The notes: generated by a model from the letters alone, not told the origin. Counted from the stretch's first letter, positions 7,001-13,772 are shown. The stretch: 13,931 nt of DNA from an uncultured Bacteroidales bacterium (GCA_937899055.1 CALBPX010000088.1:1-13931); one strand, 5' to 3'. Translations and numbers: made by a program.

Positions 7001-7579
7001 CTTGCCAGCGGCGAGAACGTGAATGTTCTGGTTGTAGATACCGAGGTTTACTCCAACACTGGCGGACAGAGTTCCAAGAGTACTCCTGCCGGAGCGGTTG
7101 CAAAGTTTGCCACCAGCGGCAAGAAGATTCGCAAGAAGGATCTTGGAATGATGGCCATGAGCTACGGCTATGTGTATGTGGCTCAGGTGGCTACAGGCGC
7201 CAGCCAGATGCAGTTCCTCAATGCTTTGAAGGAGGCTGAGGCCTACGACGGGCCGTCTTTGATTATTGCCTACGCACCTTGTATCAACCACGGTCTGCGT
7301 TCCGGAATGGGGCACAGCCAGTTGGAGGAAAAGAAGGCTGTGGAGTGCGGCTACTGGCATCTGTACCGCTACAATCCGGCAGCTCCGGAGGGCGTAAATC
7401 CGTTCACTCTGGACAGCCGCGAGCCGGACTGGACAAAGTTCCAGGACTTTATCAAGGGCGAGGTACGCTACTCGTCGTTGCTGAAGACTTTCCCGGCCGA
7501 GGCGGAGGAACTGTTCTCACTGACCGAGAAGTACGCCAAGCTCCGCTACGAAGGCTACAAGAAACTCGCCGGCAAATAA
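4046..7579 (+). CDS. nifJ: Pyruvate:ferredoxin (flavodoxin) oxidoreductase
   Basis: Single-chain 1177-aa cytoplasmic enzyme of anaerobes that oxidises pyruvate with CoA to acetyl-CoA and CO2 and reduces ferredoxin. Domain I starts MAKEKVFLTCDGN and carries YPITPSSPMAEH (30-41) and the pyruvate-site Arg116 in TARS. The ferredoxin-like domain has two 4Fe-4S motifs: Cys696, 699, 702, 706 and Cys751, 754, 757, 761. The C-terminal thiamine pyrophosphate domain has GACSGCGE (Cys819, Cys822), Cys847 in NATGCTS, GGDGWGYDIG (around Asp971) and Cys1079 in APCINHG. This Cys pattern fits the proximal cluster of well-studied single-chain enzymes. All three clusters and the cofactor site look intact and length is normal. 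In this setting it probably serves fermentative acetyl-CoA and reductant supply; no nif genes are present, so the symbol does not imply nitrogen fixation. Confidence 0.97.
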   Translation: MAKEKVFLTCDGNQAAAHVAYLFSELAAIYPITPSSPMAEHVDEWSAYGRKNLFGETVKVVEMESEAGAAGAVHGSLQAGVLTSTFTASQGLLLMIPNMYKIAGELLPAVFHVTARSLATHALSIFGDQQDVMAVRQTGFAMLASASVQEAMDMAAVAHLSTIKSSVPFVHFFDGFRTSHEIQKIEVLPEDGLRKMVSTKALAAFRKRALNPNDPVTKGTAQNADVYFQETEARNQYYTEVPNIVARYMGELGELCGRHYLPFDYFGDPEAERVIVAMGSVTDTCKEVVEYLTGKGEKVGVVVVRLYRPFSIQYFLRALPKTVKRIAVLDRCKEPGAVGEPLYVDVKSALADTPFGGKVKIVGGRYGLSSKDTSPAQIIAVFQNLKNKEPKNSFTIGIVDDVTFLSLPQKEEISMAKSGTYELKFFGLGSDGTVGANKNTIKIIGETTDKYCQAYFDYDSKKSGGFTCSHLRFGDNPINSPYLVSTPDFVACHVPSYLTKYDVLRGIKKGGTFLLNSLWDTEETMKRLPDFIKYQIVNKKLDFYIINATKIAEEIGLGNRTNTILQSAFFKITGIIPYEDAVKEMKKMILKSYGKKGENIVNMNYAAVDRGGEYVKVEIPFEWKNLSASKFVPDSYNRLAPEWVRQIADPVNAQCGNDLPVSAFQNFADGTIPAGTAAYEKRGIATHVPEWNPANCIQCNQCAAICPHAAIRPFLLVEKDLERAPKALKFADGKANLKDYKFVMQVDPADCTGCGNCVDVCPAKEKALTMVASESQARQQRCFDFLHKTVGYRDDVMKKDSNIKASQFSQPLFEFSGACSGCGETPYIKMISQLFGDRMMVANATGCTSIYSGSFPASPYCKDRNGRGPAWANSLFEDNAEFGLGQRLGFARLRSTLEDRARAAVADEKCSTEVKALLTRWLENLRDVAVCKEIAAALPAAIKECKCPSCKAVAEYMDCIIPRSQWIIGGDGWGYDIGYGGLDHVLASGENVNVLVVDTEVYSNTGGQSSKSTPAGAVAKFATSGKKIRKKDLGMMAMSYGYVYVAQVATGASQMQFLNALKEAEAYDGPSLIIAYAPCINHGLRSGMGHSQLEEKKAVECGYWHLYRYNPAAPEGVNPFTLDSREPDWTKFQDFIKGEVRYSSLLKTFPAEAEELFSLTEKYAKLRYEGYKKLAGK

Positions 7580-7627
7580 GGCTGGAAAAACCTGCCGCTT
7601 AATACGCTGAACTTCAGCGATTTGTTT

Positions 7628-7661
7628 AATCACCTTCATGGGAAAACGCATGAAGGTGATT
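7628..7661 (+). terminator. Hairpin terminator after nifJ
   Basis: A perfect 13-bp stem (AATCACCTTCATG at 7628-7640 with CATGAAGGTGATT at 7649-7661) closes an 8-base loop, 48 bases after the nifJ stop. The following TTGTTAATG is only moderately T-rich, so it may be a leaky terminator or a 3'-end-stabilising hairpin. Confidence 0.65.
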
Positions 7662-7721
7662 TGTTAATGTGCTAATAGTAAACAACTTAAGTGGCAGGGG
7701 AATCTATGTGTATTTTTTTTA

Positions 7722-7749
7722 TATCTTTGCGTCTGTTTTTTTAAAGGAG
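7722..7749 (+). promoter_or_regulatory. Promoter -7 box and Shine-Dalgarno site of the TonB receptor
   Basis: TATCTTTG at 7722-7729 is a consensus -7 box; no TTTG stands at the -33 position (about 7697-7702). AAAGGAG at 7743-7749 is the clearest Shine-Dalgarno sequence in the window. It is 8 bases from ATG 7758 but only 2 from ATG 7752, so it decides for the later start. The predicted leader is only about 20 bases. Confidence 0.6.
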
Positions 7750-7757
7750 CAATGTAT

Positions 7758-9887
7758 ATGGATATCCGAAATATATTTAAAATAAGCATATTATCTTCAG
7801 CGATACTGTTTTCTTCAGTCTGTCTAAGCGCCACTTCCGGCTTTGCTTGCGGAATAGGCGGGAGTGCTGTCCGGCTTTATTCGGCGATGGCGTATTCCGG
7901 GTGTCATTCAGGACTCTCAGGCGGGATGATTGAGAAAGACAGTGTTGCTGTTGAAGACACGTCTTCCGTGTATCTTTCAGAAATCAGCGTGCTTGCTTCA
8001 AGGGTGCCAATCGTCTGGCACAAGCAGGCCCGTCTGGTTACCTCAATAGACGGAAAGGCCATAAGGCAGACCCCATCGCAGAGCATAAACGACGTGCTTA
8101 AATACAATGCCAGCGTAGATGTCAGGCAGAGGGGACCTATAGGGGCGCAGACCGATGTGGGCATACGCGGCGGCAGTGCCGAACAGGCAGCGGTTCTTCT
8201 GAACGGAATCAACATTTCTGATCCGCAGACTGCGCACAACTCGTTTGACCTTCCGCTGACCATGCTCCAGATAGACGGCATAGATGTTCTGGAGGGGCCT
8301 TCCGGCAAGATTACGGGCAGTTCGTCTCTGATGGGGGCCATAAATGTACGTACCAGAATATCCGATGTCAACCGGCTTTTTGCGAATGTTGAAACGGGCT
8401 CCTACGGCTACATGAGTGTGGGCCTGAAGTATGACCTTGCAGAGCTTAAGGCTGCGGACCATGAAGGCAAGCCGCACTTCAAGAATTCTTTAAGTGCAAG
8501 CTACACGCGTTCTGACGGTTACTCCCGTAGCGCAGACGGGCATCTGAACATGGACTTTAAGGCTCTGAAGGCTTTCTACGAGGGCCAATACAAAGATTCC
8601 GACGTTGAACTGGCCTGGTATGCGGGCCTGAGCAACAAAGACTGGGGCTCTAACCGTTTCTACGCTGCCAAATATGACGAGCAGTTTGAGCATACATTCA
8701 AGACTTTTGCCGCCGTAAAGGGGCACAATACCAAGGGCTTTCTTACCATAAGCCCGTCTTTGTACTGGAACCGTACCGAGGACCGCTTTGAGCTTTTCCG
8801 CAATAATCCTGATGCCTATCCGTTCAACTACCACAAGACCAATGTTTACGGCCTCAACCTGAACAACTATTTCCGCTGGGCCGGCGGAACTACGGCCTTT
8901 GGCGGAGAAATCCGCAACGAGGATCTTGTAAGCGGCAACCTGGGCGAACCGCTGGACCATCCTAAGCACATCAAGGGCACAGACCGTACATACGACTACG
9001 GCCTGAACCGCACCAATACGAGTTTCTTCCTGGAGCACAACATCATACAGGAACGCTTTACGGTTTCCGCCGCCATGCTTGCCATCAAGAATAGCTGGGC
9101 GGAAATGAACATGCAGTTTTATCCGTCGGCGGACATTTCCGCTGTCCTGTACGAGCAGGGCGGCCGCATGCTGCGGCTCTTTACATCCTATAACTCATCG
9201 CTGAGGATGCCTTCCGTAACGGAACTTTACTACTCCGTGGGCGGGCACAAGGCAGACAAGCACCTCAAGCCGGAAGAGGTAAAGGCCCTGGAACTTGGGC
9301 TGAAATACAACTCGGACATATTCACTGCCTCTGCCAGCGCCTTCCGTAACCGTACAACCAACCTCATAGACTGGATCCGCAACACGGCAGCCGGCGACGA
9401 GGCCCTTTGGGAGAGCGTCAACTTTGGAAAGATCAACTCCCGCGGAGTGCTTCTGCAGGCGGAGTTTAAGCCGGAACTACACAGCCGCGTACTGAACCTC
9501 AGGAGCATAAACCTTTCCTACGGCTACATACACCAGACCAAGGCTAAAAGTTCTGAGTATCAGAGTATGTACGCACTCGAATACCTGCGGCACAAGTTTG
9601 TGGCTTCGGCACAGCTGGATATTGTCAAAGACCTTGCGCTTACTCTGTTCTACCGCCATCAGGACAGGGTGGGGAGTTTTACCGATTCCGACGGCCAGGT
9701 CAAAAAATTCAAACCCTATGGAGTGTTGGACGCAAAACTCTCATACAAATGGAAGGGCTTTGACTTTTATGTGGAGGCCAATAACCTTACAGACCATGTT
9801 TACTACGATTTCGGACAGATTGCCCAGCCCGGATTCTGGTTCATGACTGGGGTGCGTTTTTCTTTTTCTTCCAGAATCGCTGAGTAA
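7758..9887 (+). CDS. TonB-dependent outer membrane receptor, BtuB-like
   Basis: Outer membrane active transporter, powered by TonB-ExbBD, for a scarce ligand such as a siderophore, haem or cobalamin; the ligand cannot be read from sequence. Of 709 aa, residues 1-30 form a signal peptide ending near SGFA. LSEISVLASR (73-82) looks like a TonB box. The plug domain spans about 84-200, with RGPIGAQTDVGIRGGS (125-140), VLLNG (146-150) and LEGPSG (178-183). The rest has the alternating, aromatic-rich pattern of a beta-barrel, with NNLTDHVYYDFG and GVRFSF close to the C-terminus. There is no N-terminal carboxypeptidase-regulatory-like domain and no SusD neighbour, so it is not a SusC glycan importer. 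The spacer at 31-72, with Cys31 and Cys49, is unusual. ATG 7752 would add two residues. The MBL gene follows after 105 bases, probably with its own promoter. Confidence 0.9.
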   Translation: MDIRNIFKISILSSAILFSSVCLSATSGFACGIGGSAVRLYSAMAYSGCHSGLSGGMIEKDSVAVEDTSSVYLSEISVLASRVPIVWHKQARLVTSIDGKAIRQTPSQSINDVLKYNASVDVRQRGPIGAQTDVGIRGGSAEQAAVLLNGINISDPQTAHNSFDLPLTMLQIDGIDVLEGPSGKITGSSSLMGAINVRTRISDVNRLFANVETGSYGYMSVGLKYDLAELKAADHEGKPHFKNSLSASYTRSDGYSRSADGHLNMDFKALKAFYEGQYKDSDVELAWYAGLSNKDWGSNRFYAAKYDEQFEHTFKTFAAVKGHNTKGFLTISPSLYWNRTEDRFELFRNNPDAYPFNYHKTNVYGLNLNNYFRWAGGTTAFGGEIRNEDLVSGNLGEPLDHPKHIKGTDRTYDYGLNRTNTSFFLEHNIIQERFTVSAAMLAIKNSWAEMNMQFYPSADISAVLYEQGGRMLRLFTSYNSSLRMPSVTELYYSVGGHKADKHLKPEEVKALELGLKYNSDIFTASASAFRNRTTNLIDWIRNTAAGDEALWESVNFGKINSRGVLLQAEFKPELHSRVLNLRSINLSYGYIHQTKAKSSEYQSMYALEYLRHKFVASAQLDIVKDLALTLFYRHQDRVGSFTDSDGQVKKFKPYGVLDAKLSYKWKGFDFYVEANNLTDHVYYDFGQIAQPGFWFMTGVRFSFSSRIAE

Positions 9888-9889
9888 AA

Positions 9890-9922
9890 TTTGCATTTTT
9901 CAAAAATTTTCATTTAACTTTA
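9890..9922 (+). promoter_or_regulatory. Candidate promoter of the MBL hydrolase gene
   Basis: TTTG (9890-9893), a 21-base spacer and TAACTTTA (9915-9922) fit the consensus except for the last base. The leader to ATG 9993 is AT-rich. It contains an 8-bp stem (TTTTTTGA 9963-9970 with TCAAAAAA 9978-9985) just before the start codon, which could influence translation. Confidence 0.45.
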
Positions 9923-9992
9923 TAAAAGTTTTATCGCACGGGCTTGTTGCGGTAAAGAAAAGTTTTTTGAACAACTATCAAAAAAAAGTTAT

Positions 9993-10856
9993 ATGAAAAC
10001 GGGAATTTACAATTCGTTCTACACCCCGATGGGGCTTGTGAACTTTGAGCATCAGGCTCACGGAAGCGTACACATGGAATGGGAGGGAATGCATATCTAT
10101 GTTGACCCTTGCTCGGACTTTTACGATTATTCGGGGTGCAGGAAAGCGGACCTGATTCTGCTTACCCATGCTCATACGGACCATTACGACACAAAGGCCA
10201 TTGAAGAAATTGCAATGCCCAACACTACGTTCATAGTAAGCCGCGGAGTTAAGACTGTGCTTGACAACGATCTTCTTTCTATGAAGGCCGGAACTGCACG
10301 GGGCTCAGACGGAAAGCTTCTTCCGCGCCTGGACCTTGACAACAACCCGCTCGAAGTTGACCCTTCTACCAACCTCGTAAGTATGCTGAACATTCCAAAG
10401 CTCCGGCATTGCAAGGTCATTACTCTGGAGAACGGAGACAGCGTATCGTACATAGGCCTTTCCATTACGGCAATTCCGGCCTACAACATAGAGCGCAAGC
10501 GGGAGAACGGCCATCCGTTCCACATCAAAGGCCAGGGCAACGGCTATCTGATATCTATGCAGGGGTTTGACATATACTTTGCCGGGGACACGGAGCCTAT
10601 TCCGGAAATGAACGAACTGGCTCCAGGGGCCGTAAGGGCACATTCCTGGGCAAAATTCCTTCAGGGCGAAATAGACGTGGCATTCCTTCCAAAGAACCTG
10701 CCATACACCATGAGCGACGACGACTTTGTCAAAGCCGCCAACCTGATACGCCCCAAGAACCTCTTCCCTATCCACTACTTTGAGATAGACCCCAGGGCTC
10801 TCAGCCGCCGTCTTGATACGGGCATCTGCCTCTACGTGAACGGCAAGCAGATCTGA
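9993..10856 (+). CDS. MBL-fold metal-dependent hydrolase (UPF0173/UlaG-like)
   Basis: Probable cytoplasmic metallo-hydrolase of the metallo-beta-lactamase fold, substrate unknown. The 287-aa product has no signal peptide. The di-metal site is visible as HAHTDH (59-64: His59, His61, Asp63, His64), Asp199 in FAGDTE and His261 in FPIHYF; IPAYN (161-165) with HPFH (174-177) is typical of the UPF0173/UlaG-like branch. From memory, simple members are near 230 aa. The extra length appears to lie mainly in residues 92-135, between the first metal motif and IPAYN, with a smaller insertion at about 208-224. ATG 9993 follows an AT-rich leader without Shine-Dalgarno. The gene sits 105 bases after the TonB receptor gene, but nothing in the sequence ties it to ligand uptake. 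It converges on the carboxyltransferase gene. Confidence 0.85.
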   Translation: MKTGIYNSFYTPMGLVNFEHQAHGSVHMEWEGMHIYVDPCSDFYDYSGCRKADLILLTHAHTDHYDTKAIEEIAMPNTTFIVSRGVKTVLDNDLLSMKAGTARGSDGKLLPRLDLDNNPLEVDPSTNLVSMLNIPKLRHCKVITLENGDSVSYIGLSITAIPAYNIERKRENGHPFHIKGQGNGYLISMQGFDIYFAGDTEPIPEMNELAPGAVRAHSWAKFLQGEIDVAFLPKNLPYTMSDDDFVKAANLIRPKNLFPIHYFEIDPRALSRRLDTGICLYVNGKQI

Positions 10857-10919
10857 GACCTTTCCACCAGCACCACCCGGCCAGCACTGCCCGACCTCAC
10901 ATGGTCTGAATCGCTGAGC

Positions 10920-10953
10920 AAAAAAACACCCTCCCTTGCATTTCAGGGGAGGG
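10920..10953 (-). terminator. Terminator of the carboxyltransferase gene
   Basis: On the minus strand a 10-bp stem with one G-U pair (plus coordinates 10929-10938 and 10944-10953, core CCCTCCC/GGGAGGG) closes a 5-base loop. It is followed by GTG and seven Ts (10926-10920), 37 bases after the stop codon. The plus-strand flank lacks a T-run, so the MBL transcript is not clearly served. Confidence 0.9.
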
Positions 10954-10990
10954 CGTCTGCTTAAAGCGCCTACCTAACGGGCGGGCAAAA

Positions 10991-12772
10991 CTACTGCACA
11001 AAGGCAATGATTTCGTCCTTGACCACCTTCTGACCCTGCTGAGCGGTAACAGCTACGAGCTTGCCGTCTGCCGGGCAGATGATCTCTTCCATTCCGTAGA
11101 AAGCCTGGATGTGGCAGAGGGTCTGGCCCATCTTGACATCGCTTCCTTCAGCCGGAGCCGAGGACTTGTCGGCAACATCCACCTGCCAGATGACTTCACC
11201 CTTGACGGTAGCGTGTACCGGCTTGGCGTCAGGATACTTGGCAAGAATCTTGTCGGTGTTGAATGCCGGAACCTCAACAACAGGACGGGTAATTACTATA
11301 GGAGCGCCGGCCTTTGCACGGTTGGCTTCGAGCTCTTTCTCAAACCTCTGCTTTGCTATGCCGCTCTTGTAGTCTCTGTACTGAGTTTCGTGCATTGCAA
11401 ATTCAAAGAGTTCCTCGTCGTCCTGGCCTCTGTCCCAACCTTCCTCTTCCATCATCTTGATGTAGCGAGGCAGATCGTCCGGGAAAGCGTCCTGAGGTAC
11501 GCCTTCGTAGAATTCAAGCCCTTTCTGCTTTACAATCTCCTTAATCTCCGGAGCAAGTTCTCCAGGGAGCTTACCCATCTTGCCAAGAATCATGTTCATG
11601 GTATCCTTGTCTATGGTCTTCCACCTAGGCTCGCCCTTGAGCATGTGCATGAGGTTCATCAGGGCCGTGTTCTTGACATACTGGCTGAACGGAGTTACCA
11701 ATGGCGGATATCCCAGCCTCGGCCATACATACTCAACCTCCTGGAACAGCATGACAACCAATGTGTTAAGATCCAGTTCTTTCTTCCCCTGGTTCCTCAG
11801 CGATGCGTTTATTGCACCCTGGAAACCCTTCAGGTCTGCCATCATGGAGCCCATCATTCCGCCAGGAAGTCCGCAACCTACCAGCAGGGAGCTCATCTGG
11901 TGGTTACCTGGAGCAATCCAATAGCCCAGGAAGTCATCTATGAACTTCTGAGTAAGGGCTCTGGCCTCCATGTAGGCATTCATGTTGATGTCCTTTACAA
12001 GGAATCCGGCATCCTTGAGCATTGCCTGGATGGTAATTACGTCCGGGTGAATCTTACCCCAGCTCAGAGGTTCCATAGCAACATCTATGTACTCGGCACC
12101 GGCACGAGCAACTTCCAACATGGAAGCTACGCTGAATCCAGGGCCAGAGTGTCCGTGGTACTGAACCTTGATGTGAGGATATTTGTCCTTGATAGCCTTT
12201 ACGAGTCTTCCCAGGAAAGCAGGCCTTCCGATACCGGCCATGTCCTTGAGGCAGATTTCGTCTGCTCCGTATTCTACAACCTTGTCAACTACGCCCATGT
12301 AGTACTCTACGGTGTGGATAGGGGAGTAGGTGATGCTGAGCGCAGCCTGAGCTATCATTCCGGCTTCCTTGGCGTGGATTACGGAACCCTTGAGGTTGCG
12401 GTGGTCGTTCAGACCGCAGAAAGAACGCATGATGTTGGTACCCTGGGCTTTCTTAACCTTAGCCATCAGAGCCCTTACATCGTCCGGAACCGGGAACATT
12501 CTAAGAGCATTCAGACCTCTTTCAAGCATGTGGGTCTGAATTCCCACTTTGTTGAACGGAGCAGTCCATTCGCGGACAGCCTTGTTCGGATTTTCGCCGA
12601 ACAGAAGGTTCACCTGCTCAAACGCACCGCCGTTGGTCTCAACTCGGTCAAAGCATCCCATTTCAATAATAACCGGAGCAATCTCCTTGAGCATAGCCAC
12701 TTTTGGCACATATTTGCCGGAAGACTGCCACATATCCCTGTACAGAAGGGAGAATTTTATTTCTCTTGCCAT
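10991..12772 (-). CDS. PycB/OadA-like carboxyltransferase lacking the biotin Lys
   Basis: A homologue of pyruvate carboxylase subunit B and the oxaloacetate decarboxylase alpha chain, which normally pass CO2 between biotin and pyruvate/oxaloacetate. Residues 1 to about 300 form the carboxyltransferase barrel: RDMWQS (12-17, usually RDAHQS) with Arg12, Asp13 and Gln16, ICLKDMAG with Lys176, and HGH with His206 and His208, the likely metal ligands. LPGGMMGSM (302-310) replaces the usual PGGM-x-[ST]-N, leaving Gly308 at the catalytic Thr/Ser position. A conserved carboxylase domain follows, then an Ala/Lys/Glu-rich linker (470-500). The C-terminal biotinyl-type domain (about 515-593) has QAFYGMEEI (556-564) where relatives have EAMKMENEI, so Tyr559 stands at the biotinylated Lys. 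Length is normal and the frame is intact, so this is no pseudogene. It may be annotated pycB or oadA; I leave the symbol blank because biotin dependence is doubtful. Confidence 0.88.
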   Translation of the reverse strand: MAREIKFSLLYRDMWQSSGKYVPKVAMLKEIAPVIIEMGCFDRVETNGGAFEQVNLLFGENPNKAVREWTAPFNKVGIQTHMLERGLNALRMFPVPDDVRALMAKVKKAQGTNIMRSFCGLNDHRNLKGSVIHAKEAGMIAQAALSITYSPIHTVEYYMGVVDKVVEYGADEICLKDMAGIGRPAFLGRLVKAIKDKYPHIKVQYHGHSGPGFSVASMLEVARAGAEYIDVAMEPLSWGKIHPDVITIQAMLKDAGFLVKDINMNAYMEARALTQKFIDDFLGYWIAPGNHQMSSLLVGCGLPGGMMGSMMADLKGFQGAINASLRNQGKKELDLNTLVVMLFQEVEYVWPRLGYPPLVTPFSQYVKNTALMNLMHMLKGEPRWKTIDKDTMNMILGKMGKLPGELAPEIKEIVKQKGLEFYEGVPQDAFPDDLPRYIKMMEEEGWDRGQDDEELFEFAMHETQYRDYKSGIAKQRFEKELEANRAKAGAPIVITRPVVEVPAFNTDKILAKYPDAKPVHATVKGEVIWQVDVADKSSAPAEGSDVKMGQTLCHIQAFYGMEEIICPADGKLVAVTAQQGQKVVKDEIIAFVQ

Positions 12773-12794
12773 ATATATGAATCAGTTAAATAAT

Positions 12795-12829
12795 TATCCG
12801 AAATATCTGAATTTCTGAAATATCCGAAA
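12795..12829 (-). repeat. 9-bp tandem repeat in the carboxyltransferase leader
   Basis: Plus-strand units are TATCCGAAA (12795-12803), TATCTGAAT (12804-12812), TTCTGAAA (12813-12820) and TATCCGAAA (12821-12829), followed by TTTCCG. The array lies 22-57 bases upstream of the ATG, inside the predicted mRNA leader. Confidence 0.65.
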
Positions 12830-12856
12830 TTTCCGTCACCAACTGTCATCTAAAAG

Positions 12857-12907
12857 TCCTTTCCCCAATCCCCTTCCCAAACTCTCCTTTCCCCAATCTC
12901 TCCTCCC
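12857..12907 (-). repeat. Purine-rich leader segment with 14-bp direct repeat
   Basis: TCCTTTCCCCAATC occurs at 12857-12870 and 12885-12898 (plus strand, period 28). In the minus-strand transcript this reads as a G/A-rich leader with G-runs matching plus 12863-12866, 12870-12873, 12876-12878, 12891-12894 and 12905-12907. A similar pyrimidine-rich tract, rich in CCATCCTCT-like words, occupies 13000-13066. No gene is visible in 12773-13200. Confidence 0.6.
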
Positions 12908-12938
12908 ATAAGTTAAAAGACCTTCAGCAAACGGACGT

Positions 12939-12969
12939 CAAATGTAGTAAATAGTTAGGATTTTACAAA
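12939..12969 (-). promoter_or_regulatory. Promoter of the carboxyltransferase gene
   Basis: The minus strand reads TTTG (12969-12966), a 19-base spacer and TACATTTG (12946-12939), a full match to the Bacteroidota consensus. The predicted leader is about 160 bases long and holds both repeat segments described at 12795-12829 and 12857-12907. Confidence 0.75.
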
Positions 12970-13083
12970 AGAATTGTAACACCCTTCAAACTTTTTTCAC
13001 CATCCTCTATCCTCCGTTCTTCCATTCCTCTGCTCTTCCGTCCTCTCTTCCTCCATCCTCTGGCTGGTGGAATTTTGATTGGG

Positions 13084-13115
13084 TTTGGCGTTTTAGCAAA
13101 AAGATTTTATATTTG
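13084..13115 (+). promoter_or_regulatory. tRNA-His promoter
   Basis: TTTG (13084-13087), a 20-base spacer and TATATTTG (13108-13115) match the consensus fully. Transcription would start near 13122, giving a precursor leader of about 80 bases that contains a small GAAGCGGCTTC inverted repeat at its beginning. Confidence 0.8.
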
Positions 13116-13203
13116 CATCCCCGATTGAAGCGGCTTCCGTGATGCCTGAAAGACATCCTACTGCCGACAATCGCTCCAGCCGTAATGGCTTTCGACATAT
13201 ATG

Positions 13204-13277
13204 GTGGCTGTAGCTCAGTTGGCTAGAGCGCCAGATTGTGGCTCTGGAGGTCGTGGGTTCGAGACCCACCAGCCACC
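13204..13277 (+). tRNA. tRNA-His (anticodon GTG)
   Basis: A 74-base cloverleaf: acceptor GTGGCTG with CAGCCAC and discriminator C, D arm GCTC/GAGC, anticodon stem CCAGA/TCTGG around TTGTGGC, T arm GTGGG-TTCGAGA-CCCAC. The anticodon GTG reads CAC/CAT. The base before it, G13203, can act as the extra G-1 pairing with C73 that marks tRNA-His. No CCA is encoded. Confidence 0.97.
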
Positions 13278-13766
13278 CTTGACGGGGCTCTCTGCAAAAT
13301 CGGAGGGCTCCGTTTCTTTTTTACCATTGCAGAAGTCTGTATTTCCGACAATTAGAGAAACGAGCGGAGAAAAATCAGGGGTTCGAGTTTTTAAATTCTC
13401 CCAAATGATTTTTCCGTTAAAAATCGAACCAAGTATCTGAAGCTTTACCTCAATCGGGGCTACAGATATGCAGGAGCCCTTTTTCTCAATAAAACGCACG
13501 GAGTACTCAAACTTCTTCTGTGCTTCTTTATAGTTTGGCTTCTCTCTCGCTTGAGCCATTTCCAACTCTGTTTCCTGCTTATCTCTGATGAGCCTGGAAT
13601 TCATATTCTTGAATGTATCATCATCAAGTACTCCTTCTAACCATTTCTCTTGAACTTTCTTCATCTTTTCATCGATGATGGAAACTTTTTGCGTATATTT
13701 GCGTTTAATAAGTCGGCACTGATGGCTGTATTCCCAAATATCATGCTTTCTGACGTGCTCTCCTGT
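13215..13766 (-). pseudogene. Serine recombinase C-terminal remnant
   Basis: An open minus-strand frame runs from just after a TAG (13767-13769) to 13215, without a start codon at its upstream end; the first ATG is at 13664. It encodes a Lys/Glu-rich coiled-coil stretch (KVQEKWLEGVLDDDTF onward), then LQILGSIFNGKIIWENLK and TRTPDFSPLVSLI. These resemble the C-terminal region of large serine recombinases from Bacteroidota mobile elements. The catalytic resolvase domain and DNA-binding domain are absent, so it is a fragment. The last part (GWWVSNPRPPEPQSGALAN) is antisense tRNA-His rather than selected protein, as often seen where elements sit against a tRNA 3' end. I infer the remains of an element once integrated at tRNA-His. 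Confidence 0.65.
13282..13322 (+). terminator. tRNA-His terminator
   Basis: A 10-bp stem with two G-U pairs (ACGGGGCTCT at 13282-13291 with AGGGCTCCGT at 13304-13313) closes a 12-base loop and runs into TTTCTTTTTT. It begins 5 bases after the tRNA 3' end and lies within the antisense recombinase frame. Confidence 0.75.
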
Positions 13767-13772
13767 CTATCA

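Noticed and set aside
11111..12793. 560-codon open frame on the plus strand opposite the carboxyltransferase gene
   Set aside because: It is a full antisense shadow of a clearly recognisable protein, has no family motifs, and is rich in His, Leu, Val and Ser in the way expected from reading a biased codon set backwards.
12939..13066. Possible riboswitch or small RNA in the gap between the carboxyltransferase gene and tRNA-His
   Set aside because: Beyond the promoter and pyrimidine-rich tract I see no conserved riboswitch core or a hairpin followed by a T-run that would support an RNA gene.
13201..13440. 79-codon plus-strand frame starting at 13201
   Set aside because: Its first third is tRNA-His read as protein and the rest is antisense to the recombinase remnant, so it is not a gene.
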